A DNA stretch of 64,000 bases from Pseudo-nitzschia pungens (GCA_037355855.1 CM074763.1:1488001-1552000); one strand, 5' to 3'. Positions 31,987 through 44,938 are shown, numbered from the stretch's first letter. Notes: generated by a model not told the origin, from the sequence alone. Translations and numbers: made by a program.

Positions 31987-33603
31987 CTAGTAGTACTACT
32001 AGCGCTACTGCAAGAACAGCAAATCGCCGCTAGGCAGACTGCTGAAGCCACCACAGATGGAAATGTAATGTCACCACGCAGGTATTATCAGGCCACAGTG
32101 TTTGCTCCTGAAGAAAGAGCTGCCAATGGCAACAATATATTCTTAGAAAGTAACTACTATGTCTGGGTGCTGCATATCACAGGAGCCTCTCAGTCAACTA
32201 CTAGTAACAATAGCAGTATATTGTTGGGTTGTGGCACCAGTCAGTAGTCAAGACAAAACTGCATTTATGGTCTTGCTGGTCTATCCAGAGGTGGTTTATG
32301 GTCGTTTCCTACTAACGTATTTTTTATTTTTGACGGTGAGGTATGATTCCATTCCTTGAAATTTTTCCTCCCCATACCAAAGCGTATCGAGCATGATCCA
32401 TCAGTTTTTACACAATTGATCTCACCACAATACACTTCCATCCAAGATTGTTGTTTTCTTTCAAGACCCAGTTGCAACCCTCCTCTTGTTATCCCTGAAA
32501 TCATCGTGACCCGGAGGCAGCAAGGAACTGCAAAACGGCAGAAATGCCCGGAAAAAATCTGTTCCCATGGACATTCCGTTCCAATTGCAGTACGCATTCC
32601 TGTTCTCGTCACCGTTACGTTCACGGCCCAGTGTCGAAATCCGATTTCTAACGATGTATGATTTCAGCATCGGTTCCCAGTCAACATCGCCGGCTATGAA
32701 CCCCACGCCTAAAACTTTGATTTCCTAGGGTCGTCCACTGCTCCCACGCGCGCAACCTACAAGGGATTTAGCTACAGCGCAGAATTCCAATGCTTCTACT
32801 ACATCCTCGAGAGCTGAAGTTCAGTTTGGCAATGCCCATACATCAAATCGGAAGTCGTATTTCCGGTTACTAAGGGTTGCATTCCGTTGTCTATATCCGT
32901 GACAGATGTCACCACTTCGTCGGATCCTGTACCTCCGCAGCCGTATGTCAAGCTAGAAGTTCCCTTCACACAAAATCCTGACCGCAAGGATTGTTCCCTC
33001 TTTCGACGACCAACTACTCATAGTCGAACTCCGCCATCAATTGATCGAATGCTGTAACTATCGAGTTAAAAAGTTTCCGAGGTCTCGGTTGTTCCTTAGA
33101 TAAGTTGCGGATCCGGAAGCCATGCGACGTCTTTGAAACTTTTTACGGCTGCATCACTCCTATCCCAGCTCTGGATACACGCACTGCTTGCCAACCAGAT
33201 GACTTCGTCGCGGCTCCTATTATCTCATTCGAAGGAAGATCCAATCCAACATCCGCTGTATGTGGCAGTCGAATTCGTTTGTTGATTCTTCGGAAAATGG
33301 CAGAGCTCTCAAGGAAACAAGTTTCCATCAAACTCACGGTGTCCGTTTTATTTTGAAATCGCTTTTGTGACAAAAGCTGCGATCATGCTGACCAGGATTG
33401 TAATGTTTGTTTCTAGTGGCATTCAACGACCCGCATGATGTGCGCGTCCGATGCAGTGCGTATCTCAAAAGACTGTCGCGACGTCGTGCAATGATCGTTC
33501 ACATTGGAACCTGTTCAAAGCCATTCAACACTACACAAACCGCCTGCATTTGCAATTGATGCACAGGCTTTTTTTTTTTTCTGTGAGCGCTGTCCATTCG
33601 ATG
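31987..33603. other. Low-information region, possible degenerate coding remnants
   Basis: From about 31990 to 32247 one plus-strand frame is open without an early ATG; it reads LLQEQQIAARQTAEA then SPRRYYQATVFAPEERAANG before a stop. On the minus strand, 33143-33373 (SSAIFRRINKRIRLPHTADV) looks protein-like. None matches a family I recognise. They could be decayed transposon or gene fragments. The rest shows nothing clear. Confidence 0.3.
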
Positions 33604-34638
33604 CTATTGCTTGGTTACCACTCTGGCGACAACATACCGTTCGAGAGGAGGTATTGGGCGCTGACTTCCTCCGCGATTCTTCCGCAACGGAAACAGGTAC
33701 TGTTCTTCCAGCTCCGTCACGGCAGAATCCGATAAGATCTCGTAGCCACCACACGACTCGGAGGACAAAAACTCCGAAAACCCAGCTTGGTTCCAAGCGC
33801 TGATCCAGGGTTCACCGGCCCATTTGGCACCTTTCAACAGGAACCGAATAGAGTCGGGAGGAGCAATCTGTCCCGGATCGTCAAAGAGAACTTGCGGAAC
33901 GTAGGATACCAAGAGGATAGAACCTTTCGGAAGGATGTTGTGGAGTTGTTTCAAGGTGCTCGCGGTGGACGTCTTCGGGATGTACTGTGTGACTCCCTCT
34001 AGGACGACAATTGCACACTGGTCGCTATCCAAGGAAATACGCATTGTCTCGCCAAAGGAATCACCGTGATTGTTGAAGTCCATCGGCACAAAGGTTACCG
34101 TTCCATCTTTCAATCGCGATGCCACCTGGTTGTTGCTCTCGGCGATCTCCTGTAATACACGCCGTTTGGATGCCTGCACCGACGGCTGATCAACCTCAAT
34201 GATCTTGAATCCCTCCGAAAAAGTGTTCAGTCGAAAACCACGGGTATCATATCCGGCGCCAAGAATGACGAGTTGTCCACAATGAGAACCATTATCGTCG
34301 CCTATACCGTCGTTGTCTCCTTGAGCAGCGTGAATCTCAATCTGGTCGTCGATCCATTTGGTTCGTAGTGTCAGAAGCTCAAGGAGCCCGGGAAAGAAAG
34401 CATCGAACAACCGTTGGCTTTTCGAGACCCCCATCCATTCCATCACGAAGGAACCCATGTACATATACTTGGCGTATGGATCCGAATAGAGTCGCTCGGA
34501 TTTGTCGTGCATGGTTTCAACATGCCGAACCTTGGCAATGGTCTGGGCGCTTCCGTCACCAACGTTGCGCACCAGGAACTTGGCAAACACCAGGGCAACG
34601 ACGGCGAAGAAAATCGCGCAGTGGGAAATACTCACCAT
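33604..34638 (-). CDS. Leucine carboxyl methyltransferase (LCM/PPM)-family SAM methyltransferase with membrane anchor
   Basis: A single exon of 344 residues. A hydrophobic N-terminus (CAIFFAVVALVFAKFLV, residues about 7-23) suggests a signal anchor. The SAM-binding motif LVILGAGYDTRGFRL (about 131-145) is followed by IIEVDQPSVQASKRR and a post-motif acidic site VVLEGVTQYIP. These are typical of the LCM superfamily that includes bacterial TIGR00027-type enzymes. True LCM1 methylates the PP2A C-terminus, but the anchor and overall pattern here fit the broader O-methyltransferase group better; substrate unknown. Length is normal for the family. The start ATG is followed directly by gtgagt, a donor-like string, so an unseen 5' exon arrangement cannot be excluded, but the downstream residues read as a good membrane segment. 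Confidence 0.87.
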   Translation of the reverse strand: MVSISHCAIFFAVVALVFAKFLVRNVGDGSAQTIAKVRHVETMHDKSERLYSDPYAKYMYMGSFVMEWMGVSKSQRLFDAFFPGLLELLTLRTKWIDDQIEIHAAQGDNDGIGDDNGSHCGQLVILGAGYDTRGFRLNTFSEGFKIIEVDQPSVQASKRRVLQEIAESNNQVASRLKDGTVTFVPMDFNNHGDSFGETMRISLDSDQCAIVVLEGVTQYIPKTSTASTLKQLHNILPKGSILLVSYVPQVLFDDPGQIAPPDSIRFLLKGAKWAGEPWISAWNQAGFSEFLSSESCGGYEILSDSAVTELEEQYLFPLRKNRGGSQRPIPPLERYVVARVVTKQ

Positions 34639-34900
34639 GAGCGGAGCGGAGTGTGCCTCTCAATTCAGTTGTGTTTTCCCTGATTCTTTTGGGCTCACTG
34701 CAGCAAGGATTCAAACTCCGAGACAATATCATTATCATATATCTGAAAACCCCCTCAAAGTACTGGTAAGGTTTCAAGATTATTCGTATCATTCTTACAG
34801 CACTTTTTTTTTTTCTTCTCCACTTCATTTGATGATTGACACGACCGAGACATCAGAATCATGATCATTATGATGTTGTGATTGCGGAAAGAAGTAGATT

Positions 34901-34931
34901 ACGAAGTAACCTTACAGTAAGGTTACTTCGT
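34901..34931. repeat. Perfect 15-nt inverted repeat of the GTAAGGTTAC motif
   Basis: Arm acgaagtaaccttac (34901-34915), one-base spacer, then its exact reverse complement (34917-34931). The same half-site occurs singly in many other intergenic regions of this window. It could form a hairpin or be a dyad binding site (inference). Confidence 0.9.
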
Positions 34932-36094
34932 ACTTCGTAGCACGGTACGATAGCACTGTGTTTACTTGGTTACAGTTAATTTACCAATGCATGCAGCATG
35001 CATTTCGTAGTACGAGTATGTACAGTAAGATATCTATCATAGTATACAGTAAGTATGTTTCTACTTTTGAAGAACCTACCATAACGTCTGGCCATATACG
35101 GTAAGATTACTCATTCTTTTGACCGTTACACCAATGAAAATTTGCTTACGAAAATCAATCTCAACGGTAGTAATCTTATCGTAATTACCAGCCACTGTGA
35201 CATGATTTTGATGGCTTGATGTTCGCGCCACGTCGATTTGCTAGGCTCAGATTCACTCATCGGCATGATACGGTAAGATTCACAAACATCGGATGCATTT
35301 TCAATTTCCTTCATGGTCGAATCGTAAAGAATTCCAACAACCCTGTTGAACAATTATTCCAGAGATGAGGACTGTTTGGAAATAATGGAAAAAATAAAAA
35401 TGATAATCAATTCGATTCAACAAGGTTGGCATCGCTCGAACATACGATATTTGTATGATCGGCTGTGAGAACACTTAGAATTCCACTTGAAGTACGTAAT
35501 GATCGATACTATCTTTAAAACTGACATTTCAATAACCTAAAATCTTAGCAGGAAACACAAACGCAGTTGCGAGTTTTGATTGGGTTCTGAACGTCCTTGT
35601 CACGCGTGATTGGATTTTTGGTGGTACGAAATTTAGTGTTCGATCAAAATATCTATATCTGCGACCAGACAACAAAGTCCGGATCTTTGACTTTTCCCTT
35701 CCAACCAATCATAAGAATAGAAATTGTCGTCAGCAGTGTCGTGCTAAAAAATTATGTTCCCTGACAATAATTATTTTCCTCCTCTGACGCTGACATGGGT
35801 GCTCAGTAGACGCATTTTGCACCATCCAAAAAAGCATCTGGTGACAATCCATCAAAATCCGCCAATCCGCCAATCCGCACTTCCATCGCTTCGCAATCTT
35901 TTTCTTGCAACTCTTGTGAAAGTGACATCCCTCCTAGACATCGTTAGAGAATCACTCTTCCTTTCCCACGACAAACTCGCCGTCCTCTAGCTAAAACACA
36001 ATAGAGAACTTTTACCTTTCAATTGTTGATCGACTAAGAAAGTCATTGCAATATAAGTTTATCTTACGCGTACACTTGACGTAAACTATTTACC

Positions 36095-36152
36095 ACACCG
36101 ACAACGACAACGAAAACGACATCGACAACGAGAACGACAACGAGAACGACAA
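36095..36152 (+). repeat. AACGAC hexanucleotide repeat in the transketolase leader
   Basis: Imperfect hexamers (acaacg, gagaacgac) ending about 38 bases before the start codon, probably in the 5' UTR. Confidence 0.75.
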
Positions 36153-36189
36153 CCCAAGCCGGAACATAGCTACCACTACAAACGCAACC

Positions 36190-38560
36190 ATGGATCTCGA
36201 ACAAGAATGCATCAATACCATCCGTGCCACAGCCATTGATATGGTTCAAGCAGCCAATTCTGGGCATCCCGGAGCTCCCATGGGCCTCGCCCCCGTCGCT
36301 TACGTCCTCTGGAAAGAGATCATGAAATATTCGTCGAGCAACCCCGATTGGATCAACCGCGATCGATTCGTTCTCAGTAACGGACACGCCTGTGCCCTCC
36401 AATACACGATGCTTCACCTGACCGGATACGAGAATACCAAGCTCGAGGACCTCAAGGCATTTCGACAGCTCGGATCGACCACCCCGGGCCATCCCGAGAA
36501 TTTCGTAACGGCAGGTGTGTTCATTTCCTTTTGTTTCCTTTCCTACCGTGATTTTGTTCCATGTCCTGTCTTGCCCTACTGGGTATTGCAGTGCAGTGTA
36601 ATGATTGGTTGTCGTGCACTACCTATCGATGAATGCCTCGACAGTCGTTCATTGGTTTTAGAAAATATGCATATCCGAGTTTTTCGCGTGTTGCTCTTCC
36701 TTTTCGATTCCATTCCTTGCTAAGCTCATTCCAATTTTCATGTTGACGTTTTCATTCCCCAAAACACCGAACATGGCGGTATCTTTGTATTCGCAACGGG
36801 ATTTTTTTCGGCGAATTTCCGTTGTAGGCGTGGAGGTTTCAACCGGTCCCCTCGGACAGGGAATTTCCAACGCTGTCGGAATGGCCATGGCCGAGACCCA
36901 GATGGCCGCGCTGTACAACACTGAAGAGCACAAAGTTTTTGATAACTTTACCTACGTTATTTGCGGCGACGGCTGTCTGCAAGAGGGTGTCTCGTGCGAG
37001 GCCTCCAGCTTGGCCGGGCATCTTCAACTCGGAAAACTAATCGTCTTGTACGACGACAACAACATCACCATTGATGGTGACACCACGCTATCCTTCACCG
37101 AAGACGTTGCCAAGCGCTATGAAGCTTACAACTGGCACGTCCAAAAGGTCGCCGATGGAACCAAAACGGACGATTTGCGCAAGGCCATTGCCGAAGCGCA
37201 GTCGGTGACGGACAAGCCTTCCATTATTTGTGTCAAGACAGTTATTGGAGAAGGAAGTCCCAGTAAGGCTGGTAGCGCTAGTTGCCACGGATCCCCTCTG
37301 GGAGCAGAGGAAGTAGTGGCCACCAAAAAGGCGTACGGATTGCCTCACCCCGAAAAAACTTTCGAAATCTCCGATGCTGTCAAGGGCGTATTTGAAGAAG
37401 CTGCCAAGAAGGGCGAAGCCGCCCGCACTGAGTGGCAAGCTGTCTGGGATGCCTATGCGACCGCGAATCCCGAAAAAGCGAAGGAAATCAAACGACGATT
37501 TTCGGGAGAACTTCCAGATGATGTCTTTGAGTTGATGCCCAAATTTGTGGTTGGAGAAGATAAGGACGAGGCCACTCGCAAACACAGCCAGGCATGTCTC
37601 AACGCTATCTTTCCCAAGTTGCCAGAACTGGTCGGTGGATCAGCCGATCTGACACCCTCGAACTGCACATTCGCAAAGGGTGCCTCTGACTATCAACACT
37701 CAAGTCCCGAAGGAAGATACATTCGTTTTGGTGTTCGCGAACACGCCATGGGCGCTGTTTGCAACGGTCTCTTCGCATACGGTGCATTCCGTCCATACTG
37801 TGCCACCTTTGTGACCTTTGTTGGATATTGCATGGGAAGTGTTCGTCTCTCGGCTCTCTCGCGCATGGGTGTCATTTACGTTTTTTCACACGATTCGATT
37901 GGTATCGGAGAAGACGGACCAACCCACCAGCCAATTGAACAATTTGAGCAGGTTCGATCCATGCCCAACGTTCACCTATGGCGTCCTGCCGATATGGACG
38001 AAATGGTGGCGTCCTACCAATGCGCTGTTCAGCACCGACACACACCTAGCTTTATTATCTGCTCTAGATCAACCGTCAAGGGTCAGTTTGGATCGTCCGT
38101 GGAAAAGGCCATGAAAGGTGCCTACACCCTAATCGAGTCGGCGGAAACTCCAGCCCTCATCATCATCTCTACCGGACAAGAAATCGGATTCTGCGCCGAC
38201 GCTGTCGAAAAACTGGTGGCAGCAGGCATCCCAACAGCCCTTGTCAGTATGCCCTGCCAAGATGTCTTTCTGCAGCAATCTCAGGAATACCAAGCCAGCG
38301 TTTTGCCCGGAGACATCCCCACGCTTTCGGTCGAGGCTTCCGCTGTTCACGGTTGGCATCGCTTCTCTCACGCCCAGGTTGGTATCGACAATATGTTTGG
38401 TGCCTCTGGCAACGGTGATGCACTCTTCGAACATTACGGATTCACACCTGAAAACATCGCCAATAAAGGAATGGCGCTCGTGGAATTTTACAAGGGGAAG
38501 ACCGTACCGAATTTGCGAGACGTCCCAATCTTTGAACCGTTTGCGAAGCCAGTTCATTGA
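36190..38560 (+). CDS. TKT: Transketolase, probably cytosolic isoform
   Basis: Two exons, 36190-36514 and 36828-38560, with a 313-nt intron (gtgtgt donor, gttgtag acceptor) in phase 1, give about 685 residues. The thiamine-diphosphate domain shows [38 protein letters not shown] and GDGCLQEG...DDNN. The pyrimidine domain shows [12 protein letters not shown] and [17 protein letters not shown]. All expected catalytic His and metal ligands are present. It moves two-carbon ketol units between sugar phosphates in the pentose phosphate/Calvin routes. The protein starts directly with the enzyme ([20 protein letters not shown]) with no signal or transit peptide, so a cytosolic form is inferred. An open frame inside the intron from 36740 runs into exon 2 but would remove the first 108 residues. 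Length is normal. Confidence 0.97.
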
Positions 38561-40136
38561 TTGAGCTACTCAGAGCAATGAGGAAGGAACGAGGATCTTG
38601 TCTCGTACGAGGAATGTCCAAGTGCACTGAGTTTTCATGTGACTGATGTGTTTCGAAGACTAAGGGTAGTCCATGTACGGATCAACCACACCAAGTGATA
38701 AAGTCAATAATAGGATACTAGTTATTTAGTACCGCCGGGAACAGGAAAAGATCATTTGCCAAGAAAATTAAAGACGAAGTGTATTGTAGTGAACAGTACC
38801 GGTACAAAAATATTTATGACCACGAGATCTTTCGTACCATTTCTTGTTCTTCCAAAGTTGCTAGGAAGGTGTGAGCGTGCTGAAGTTAAAATCTACTACG
38901 TAGTGCTGTTCCGTGAAAGTTCATACATTGTAAAATTATTTTCTGTATTAATTACAGTAGATACGAAGTAATACATAACATCAAAACAATATTCAATAAT
39001 GTATTATTATAATAATAATGCAGTATGATGTCAACATAATATGAAGTCAACACATGCTGATACATTTGGAAATAGTACCAGAAATACTCAAGAATGAAAT
39101 ATCATTCTTCTTACTGTCAGCAGTTCATCAGAATGCAGTCACCAGTCACTCTTCGACGAGCAAGATGAAGACGCAAGTCAGATGCAAGTAGGATTACGAT
39201 GGAGAGTTCTAGGTTGTAACATCTTGTTTTCTTTTATTGAGAGCCTTAGCGTCCAAAAGTTTGAACGATTACCTGTACGAGTAAGATTACCATCTACTAA
39301 GTATTGTTGGTTGTTTGTGACGTTACTTTTCCCGAAGGCATTAAAAAATGAAAATACAAGTACAGAGTTATTATGTGAAGCAGATACTTATTCGTAGTAC
39401 GTAGTAACAATGAATTTTTCGACATTCTAGAAGGTAATCTTATTTGGCAAACGAACCTAAAGAATGTTGACACATTGTTAGGCAACTATTTCAACCAATT
39501 AACAACCATGCATTTTTTAAATATTATATTCGGCTATAATAATATACAACTGCCTCAAGTCAATTGCGGAAGCATAATCGACAGAACTGTAGCCATTGTT
39601 TTTGGAATCTCAAGCATGATCAGGCATAAATCAATCAAAGAATGGAGCTCAAAATGCCAATCTGGTTAAAAAAGAAAACGGCATCGAAAGGGAGTAAGGT
39701 TAACAAAAATGAAAAGAGATGTAAGGCGCAAACTAGATAATACGAAGTACGTAGTAGATACGAAGTATGTAGGACCTAATTACCTTACTTAGTAAGACTT
39801 GATTACGAAGTAAAGTACAGTAAAGAATAAGAAAAAGTCTTAAAAAGGAACGGGATACTTTTAAACGAAAAATACAGTACAAGTACTACGAAATTCGTAT
39901 CAGCTGTCCTCCGGTCCACGTAGAAATTGTCCAACGGACAGCTGTTACTCTGTAGCATTTTTTCTCTATTCCTAATCTATTTTCTTCATTTTTCGAGTAA
40001 CTTATTCGATATCATTGTTATTTTTTTGTTCCTCTTCATCAACATTGTTTCCCATCGCAATCGGTGGCTGGAAGATACAGAAACACCGTTCTGTTACACG
40101 GCGAGAATTGAGATAAAAAAACAGAAAAGAAACACC
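38561..40136. other. Intergenic region, motif-rich, no supported gene
   Basis: AT-rich spacer. Contains tacgaagtacgtagtagatac and aagtaaagtacagtaaag clusters near 39740-39830 and single gtaaccttac-like words. Open frames of 60-80 codons have no features. Confidence 0.55.
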
Positions 40137-42591
40137 ATGTCGGACGATCAATCCTTGACCCTGGGCAATGAAGAACCTCCAGAGGAGGGACTCGACTATC
40201 TCGAGGAAATGAGATTGGCCAAGATGGTTCGAAATACCATGGTGCGCAACGGTCGTCGTTCGCTGCTTCAGCGAACCAAGTCTAGTCGCACCCTTACTTC
40301 ACCGGAACCATTCGCACGTTCGCCGATGCTCTCAGATACTACCGCTTGGATGTCCATGAAGCAATTCTTGGCCGACGAAGGTAATGACATCGAAGAGGAA
40401 TTTGGGATTTCAACCAATAATGATTGCCGGAAAAGGGTGTCTTCGTTGTCCGACTCGAAAGCATGGAACTCCTTAAAGGCCTATCTTCCGCCAGAAGATT
40501 CCGATGACAATTCATTGATCAGGGATATAAACGACGGAGATTCCCTGGACGAACACGGACACGATCGTCTATTGTTTTACACAAAACCCGTGCAAAGGCA
40601 ACTGTGGGGCGACCCGCATCTGGTGGTACGTGTAGTAAGGGGGATGCTTGCACTGCATGGGATTGCATTCTGGCGCTTTCGTTGGGAATGTTTTCTCGTG
40701 CTTGAACTGAGTTCAACTGAGCTGAGCTGAGCTGAGCCGATTTCCAACAATGTCTATCCATTTACTTCTGTTCTTTCTCGTCTTCGATTTCATTCTGATC
40801 ACGAAAGGTTCATATTGGATGGAACACACTAGTACGTAACAACAGCCTCGAACCAACAGATGTCGATCATGTACTAAGGATGGCAACGGTATCCTTGCAA
40901 CTCTTCTAAGCTATTCTACTGTTTGCTCCAAAATCTCGTGATTTCCTCATTCGATTCGACCTCTTTCTATGAAATTATAGTTTTTCGACCTGTTCTACGT
41001 TGCGGCAGCGTACAACCTGGGGAACACGTTGATATCTGCAATGAACGAAGATCAATGGGTTCGTGGCGTGGTGTACATCCTCGGAATCTTTGGAGGGATT
41101 TACAACACGTTCATGAGATGCATGATATACGATTCTCAGTTCTCGGTGCACGACTACGCACACCGATTGTTGGAAATCGTGCGCATTTTCTTGGTGAGCT
41201 TTGTGGTGCTCCACATCAAATCTATTAAGTTGCTCATGGACCCACGGTCGGCCGAAACTTTTGCCCTTACCACGGCCATGTTTTTCGAAACACTTGTCCA
41301 CGTGTTCCTAAACCTGGAACTCTTTTACTATGCCGAGGGAGACAGGGTAGCCATCAAAAACCAGAGCCTGAGGGAACTTACCACAAATTTGCTACCCCTT
41401 TCTGTTGTCTACCTAACGGCTTCCGTCGTATCGGGGGTCTTGTACTTCCGGGAGACCCCAGACACGGTATACTCGGCAGGGACGACGGACGACTCCAACG
41501 AAACGAAGTACGAGTACGAGTATGATGAGACTCGCAGACGATTGGGAGCCGAGTACACCGACCCTGTCGCCTCTGGTTTCGACTGGAGCGTGGCCGACCT
41601 TCCGTTCGTTTTGTGCTTTGTCGCGGCGATTGCTTCCATCATGATCCAGGGAATTTCGGCACTCAAACTGACCCCCAAGATTCCCGACATTCGTTCCAAG
41701 ATCGTGCCGATGAACGTGGATTTTTTCATTCACCGGTTCGGAGAGTTTACGATGCTTTTTTTCGGAGAAGCCGTCATGGGATTGCTCATCGTCGAGACGA
41801 CCGAGTCGAGCAGCTACTACGTCGTGGCGACGGTTGGGGTGTTAAACGTGATTGTACTCCAGGCATTCAAATACGAAAGTGAGCCCCATGGCGAAGGAGA
41901 CGAGCACTGTCTTTGGAAGGGATTGCAACCGTTCTTTGCATATTCGTTGTTGACGCAGGCCTTGTGTCTCGGTTTGATTGCATTTGCTGTGTCGTTCAAG
42001 CTTGGATTGGGCATCCTTTTGTCAGATCACAAGGCAGAAAGCTATGGTGGATACGAAGATGCTGGTTACGCCAATCACGATGATGGATATGGATACAATG
42101 ATAGTTATTCAAACAACACTGATTCCTACGGAGATGATTTGTACGCTCAAGACCCCCCTACGGTGCGGGCTCTAAGGGGTTTGGCCGGAGCAGCTCCCAC
42201 CGTTTCTAAGCAGTCGGTTCAAATGTTGTATTGTTCGTCGCTGAGCATTGTTCTAATTTCTATCGAGATGATGGCATACTCTCACAAAGGCCTGGTGAGG
42301 ACCTATTCGTTCTTCATTTCCAAAGGCAAGACACATCTCCTCGGGCGCATCCATTGGAAGCATTTGATCGGAACTCTCTTTAAGATCGGATTGGTACTAA
42401 TCGTTATAACCATGTACTTTTGGGTGAACCGTCCGGAAACATTGGTTGCAATCGGGTTTGCAATTTCGATCGTATTTGCCTTTGCGAAAGTTATCGAACA
42501 CATCAGGGAAACTAGACCTGAAAAGGTGAAAGAAATTAAACAATCTATTTCTCACCTTTTATCGACTACTCGATTACGCAACAAAAGGTGA
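40137..42591 (+). CDS. ltrA: Low-temperature-requirement A (LtrA) family membrane protein
   Basis: Two exons, 40137-40625 and 40981-42591, with a 355-nt intron, give about 699 residues. Joining at WGDPHLV-FFDLFYVAAAYNLG restores the LtrA start signature. The membrane part has about 10-12 helices, with the second signature FFIHRFGEFTMLFFGEAVMGLL (residues about 405-426). The soluble N-terminus of about 160 residues carries two copies of a motif, SDTTAWMSMKQFL and SDSKAWNSLKAYL, not known from bacterial LtrA. A Tyr/Asp/Gly-rich loop (YGGYEDAGYANHDDGYGYN) lies before the last helices. LtrA was named from Listeria growth at low temperature; the biochemical role is unknown. The start at 40137 is chosen because the upstream in-frame stretch is hydrophobic, T-rich leader sequence. 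A tiny extra exon inside the intron cannot be ruled out. Confidence 0.88.
40709..40738 (+). repeat. GAGCT pentanucleotide repeat in intron
   Basis: Four to five gagct units in the LtrA-family gene's intron, preceded by related gagttcaact words. Confidence 0.8.
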
Positions 42592-44938
42592 ATCTCGGAA
42601 AAGAGGGTCATATCGGAGCCGACGGCCACCGGTGCTTTTTTTCAGGAAATCAGCATCGAATCCATTGATTTGTTTTGAAAGCCGATCAAGCGAGGGCGAT
42701 GTCCAAGATGAATTCCAAGGCTTCAGTTCAAGTGCTCAATTTAGTTCAACATGTCACCCTTTGATACAGTACACTCAAAGGCGGCTAACACGCAACGTCA
42801 CTTCTCCTCTCTTTTGCATCATTATTGAGATGACAATAACTTCTCACTCTACATACTTCTTTACGTTGTTGTCTATATATCGCAGCACTCATCCAGACCA
42901 AGTTCAATTATTTGTTCGTCAGTTTTGAGTACTGTAGTTGCTGCCTCTGTGGTACCAAAAATAGAGAGCATTTTTATTACAATCGTATCGTACTGCTGGT
43001 TGGATTCTTACTAACAAAACAGACAATTAATGCAACATCAAACTGGTTGATTCAGGATTATCACAAACATCAGATTCTTGCCGAGGCAGCTGCTATACTC
43101 TAGTGGGCACCATTTCAAAAGAGGCACCAGTCACTCGTTTGTTTACCTTGTTTGTTTGCCTTGTTGTTTGCCTTGCTTTGTTGACTGTCTGCCATCGTTC
43201 AGCCCAAGTGTGAGCAAAGTAAGATGAGAACTCAATTTGAGGGATACTTCTTGATAAAATGAATGATTCTTCATAGCATTGATTGTCAAGTCAACTTGAG
43301 CTTTTGAACCGCATTTAAAATCCTCGTGTAGGTAAGGCACAACAGGGAATCGTGACACAATAGGATTTACTGCCCCATTCTGTTCAAGAACAATCCTGCT
43401 TTAGTCATCACCATTCTGAATTCAATGAAGATACTGGTTTTGATCCATTACCTGGTTCGAGCGTCAGAGAATGGATGGTAACACAAGTTCCAAACTGCTG
43501 CCAGGACAGAAGCAGCATTATGCTGATTTCTGAATTTTTCTTGTCACCATGATTTCAACAAGCTGATATGACTATGGAATTACTAGGGAATGATTGATTG
43601 AGTGACTGATGAATGAATCGTTCAAAATGCACCGACTGGTGGCACATTACAAGCACACACTCTACACTCTGTGCCGTTGACAGCAGTCGTGATTCTCCCA
43701 TTGTTCATCGCCTTTTCTTTTTACTTCATGGGGCATCTCTTTTGAGATCGTTCCACACTTCACTGACACAGCTAGAGAGTCAGTCATCTTCCACAACAAA
43801 ATGAGACACCGTCATTGGTCAAAAATCCCCATGGAAATTGTATACACGTATCTTGAATCTGCGAATTTTTATTGCGATTTGAAATCAATGACATATTCAT
43901 TTTTGAATAATACTAATCCAACTCAGTGATGGATTCTTCAACTTTAATCATCTGCGATCCGCGACACACACGATTTTCAATACTGCAACGCCGGATTATG
44001 CCTAACATTGGAGTGGATCTAGCATAACATTGGAGTGAATCTATCGAAGAAGCATCCTCGAAGACTACTGCCGACGGCACTGTAAAAGCTGCTTCTGCAT
44101 CATGCCATAAACCACAACATCACGTAACAAATTGCGCAATTCTCGAGAGCAATCGTGACCGGAACGAGATCCTACCGAATCATTCGTAATTTACCGTTCG
44201 TTTGTTTCAAGGCGACGATAGGAAAAACTCCGTGAACAGTCAGACTGTGCATCATACGTACTTCGTAATTAAGTTACCATAACCTTACCATTATCAGACA
44301 TCCTTTTTTTCGATCCGATCCTTACACGCGTGATCTCTTCGGGATGCATTCCGCGCCGGTGACGATCCTTATTTATGGAACCAGGGGGGGAGGAAATTCT
44401 CTTCCTTCGCGAACTGATGGGCAATATCCGCTTAGAAAGAAATTCGTGTTCAACGGTTTGGCATGTACAAAATTATCCCCGATGCCGTCATGAATACAAT
44501 AGCAAGATATTCTAAGAATGCCTCAGGACGAACAGAGGTCGCGTCAGCGAGTCGTCCGTTCGCAATGACCAAATGTCATTCGGGTCCTTGGAACAGTCAG
44601 AAACATGCCGTATGGTAACACTCCGAGAGCTCAAAACAAAACCAACACGCGCCATTTCGAGGATTTTTCCTCTATCCCTCAGGATTTTTCTTTCACAAAA
44701 AATAGAATAGTCAGCTAGAGGAGGCCAGACTTTGGACCTTTTCCCGGACAAAGACAGGATCTGCAAGAAAAGCGACTCTGCAACCGCACGATCAAATAGG
44801 ACCAAACAATATCATTGGCATATGGGCATCAGCACTGAAGCGAGAGTATTGCACTGAGTTTCTGGGCGTCTTACAAAAGCACACACACACACACACACAC
44901 ACAGAAAGAGAGGGAGCAGGAACTACGGACACGAGAGA

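Larger units (their letters stand above)
34639..36189. other. Divergent intergenic region
   Basis: 1.5 kb between the LCM-family gene (-) and transketolase (+). It includes the perfect inverted repeat at 34901-34931, further gtaag/gtacgtac motifs to about 35105, and a Asn/Asp-type aacgac repeat (36095-36152) just before the transketolase start. No gene supported. Confidence 0.6.

Noticed and set aside
33504..34864. Plus-strand open frames over the LCM-family gene
   Set aside because: Antisense shadows without motifs.
36740..36827. Alternative transketolase start inside the intron
   Set aside because: It would lose the GHPGAPMG and SNGHA motifs coded by exon 1, and the 36515/36827 splice gives a perfect family match.
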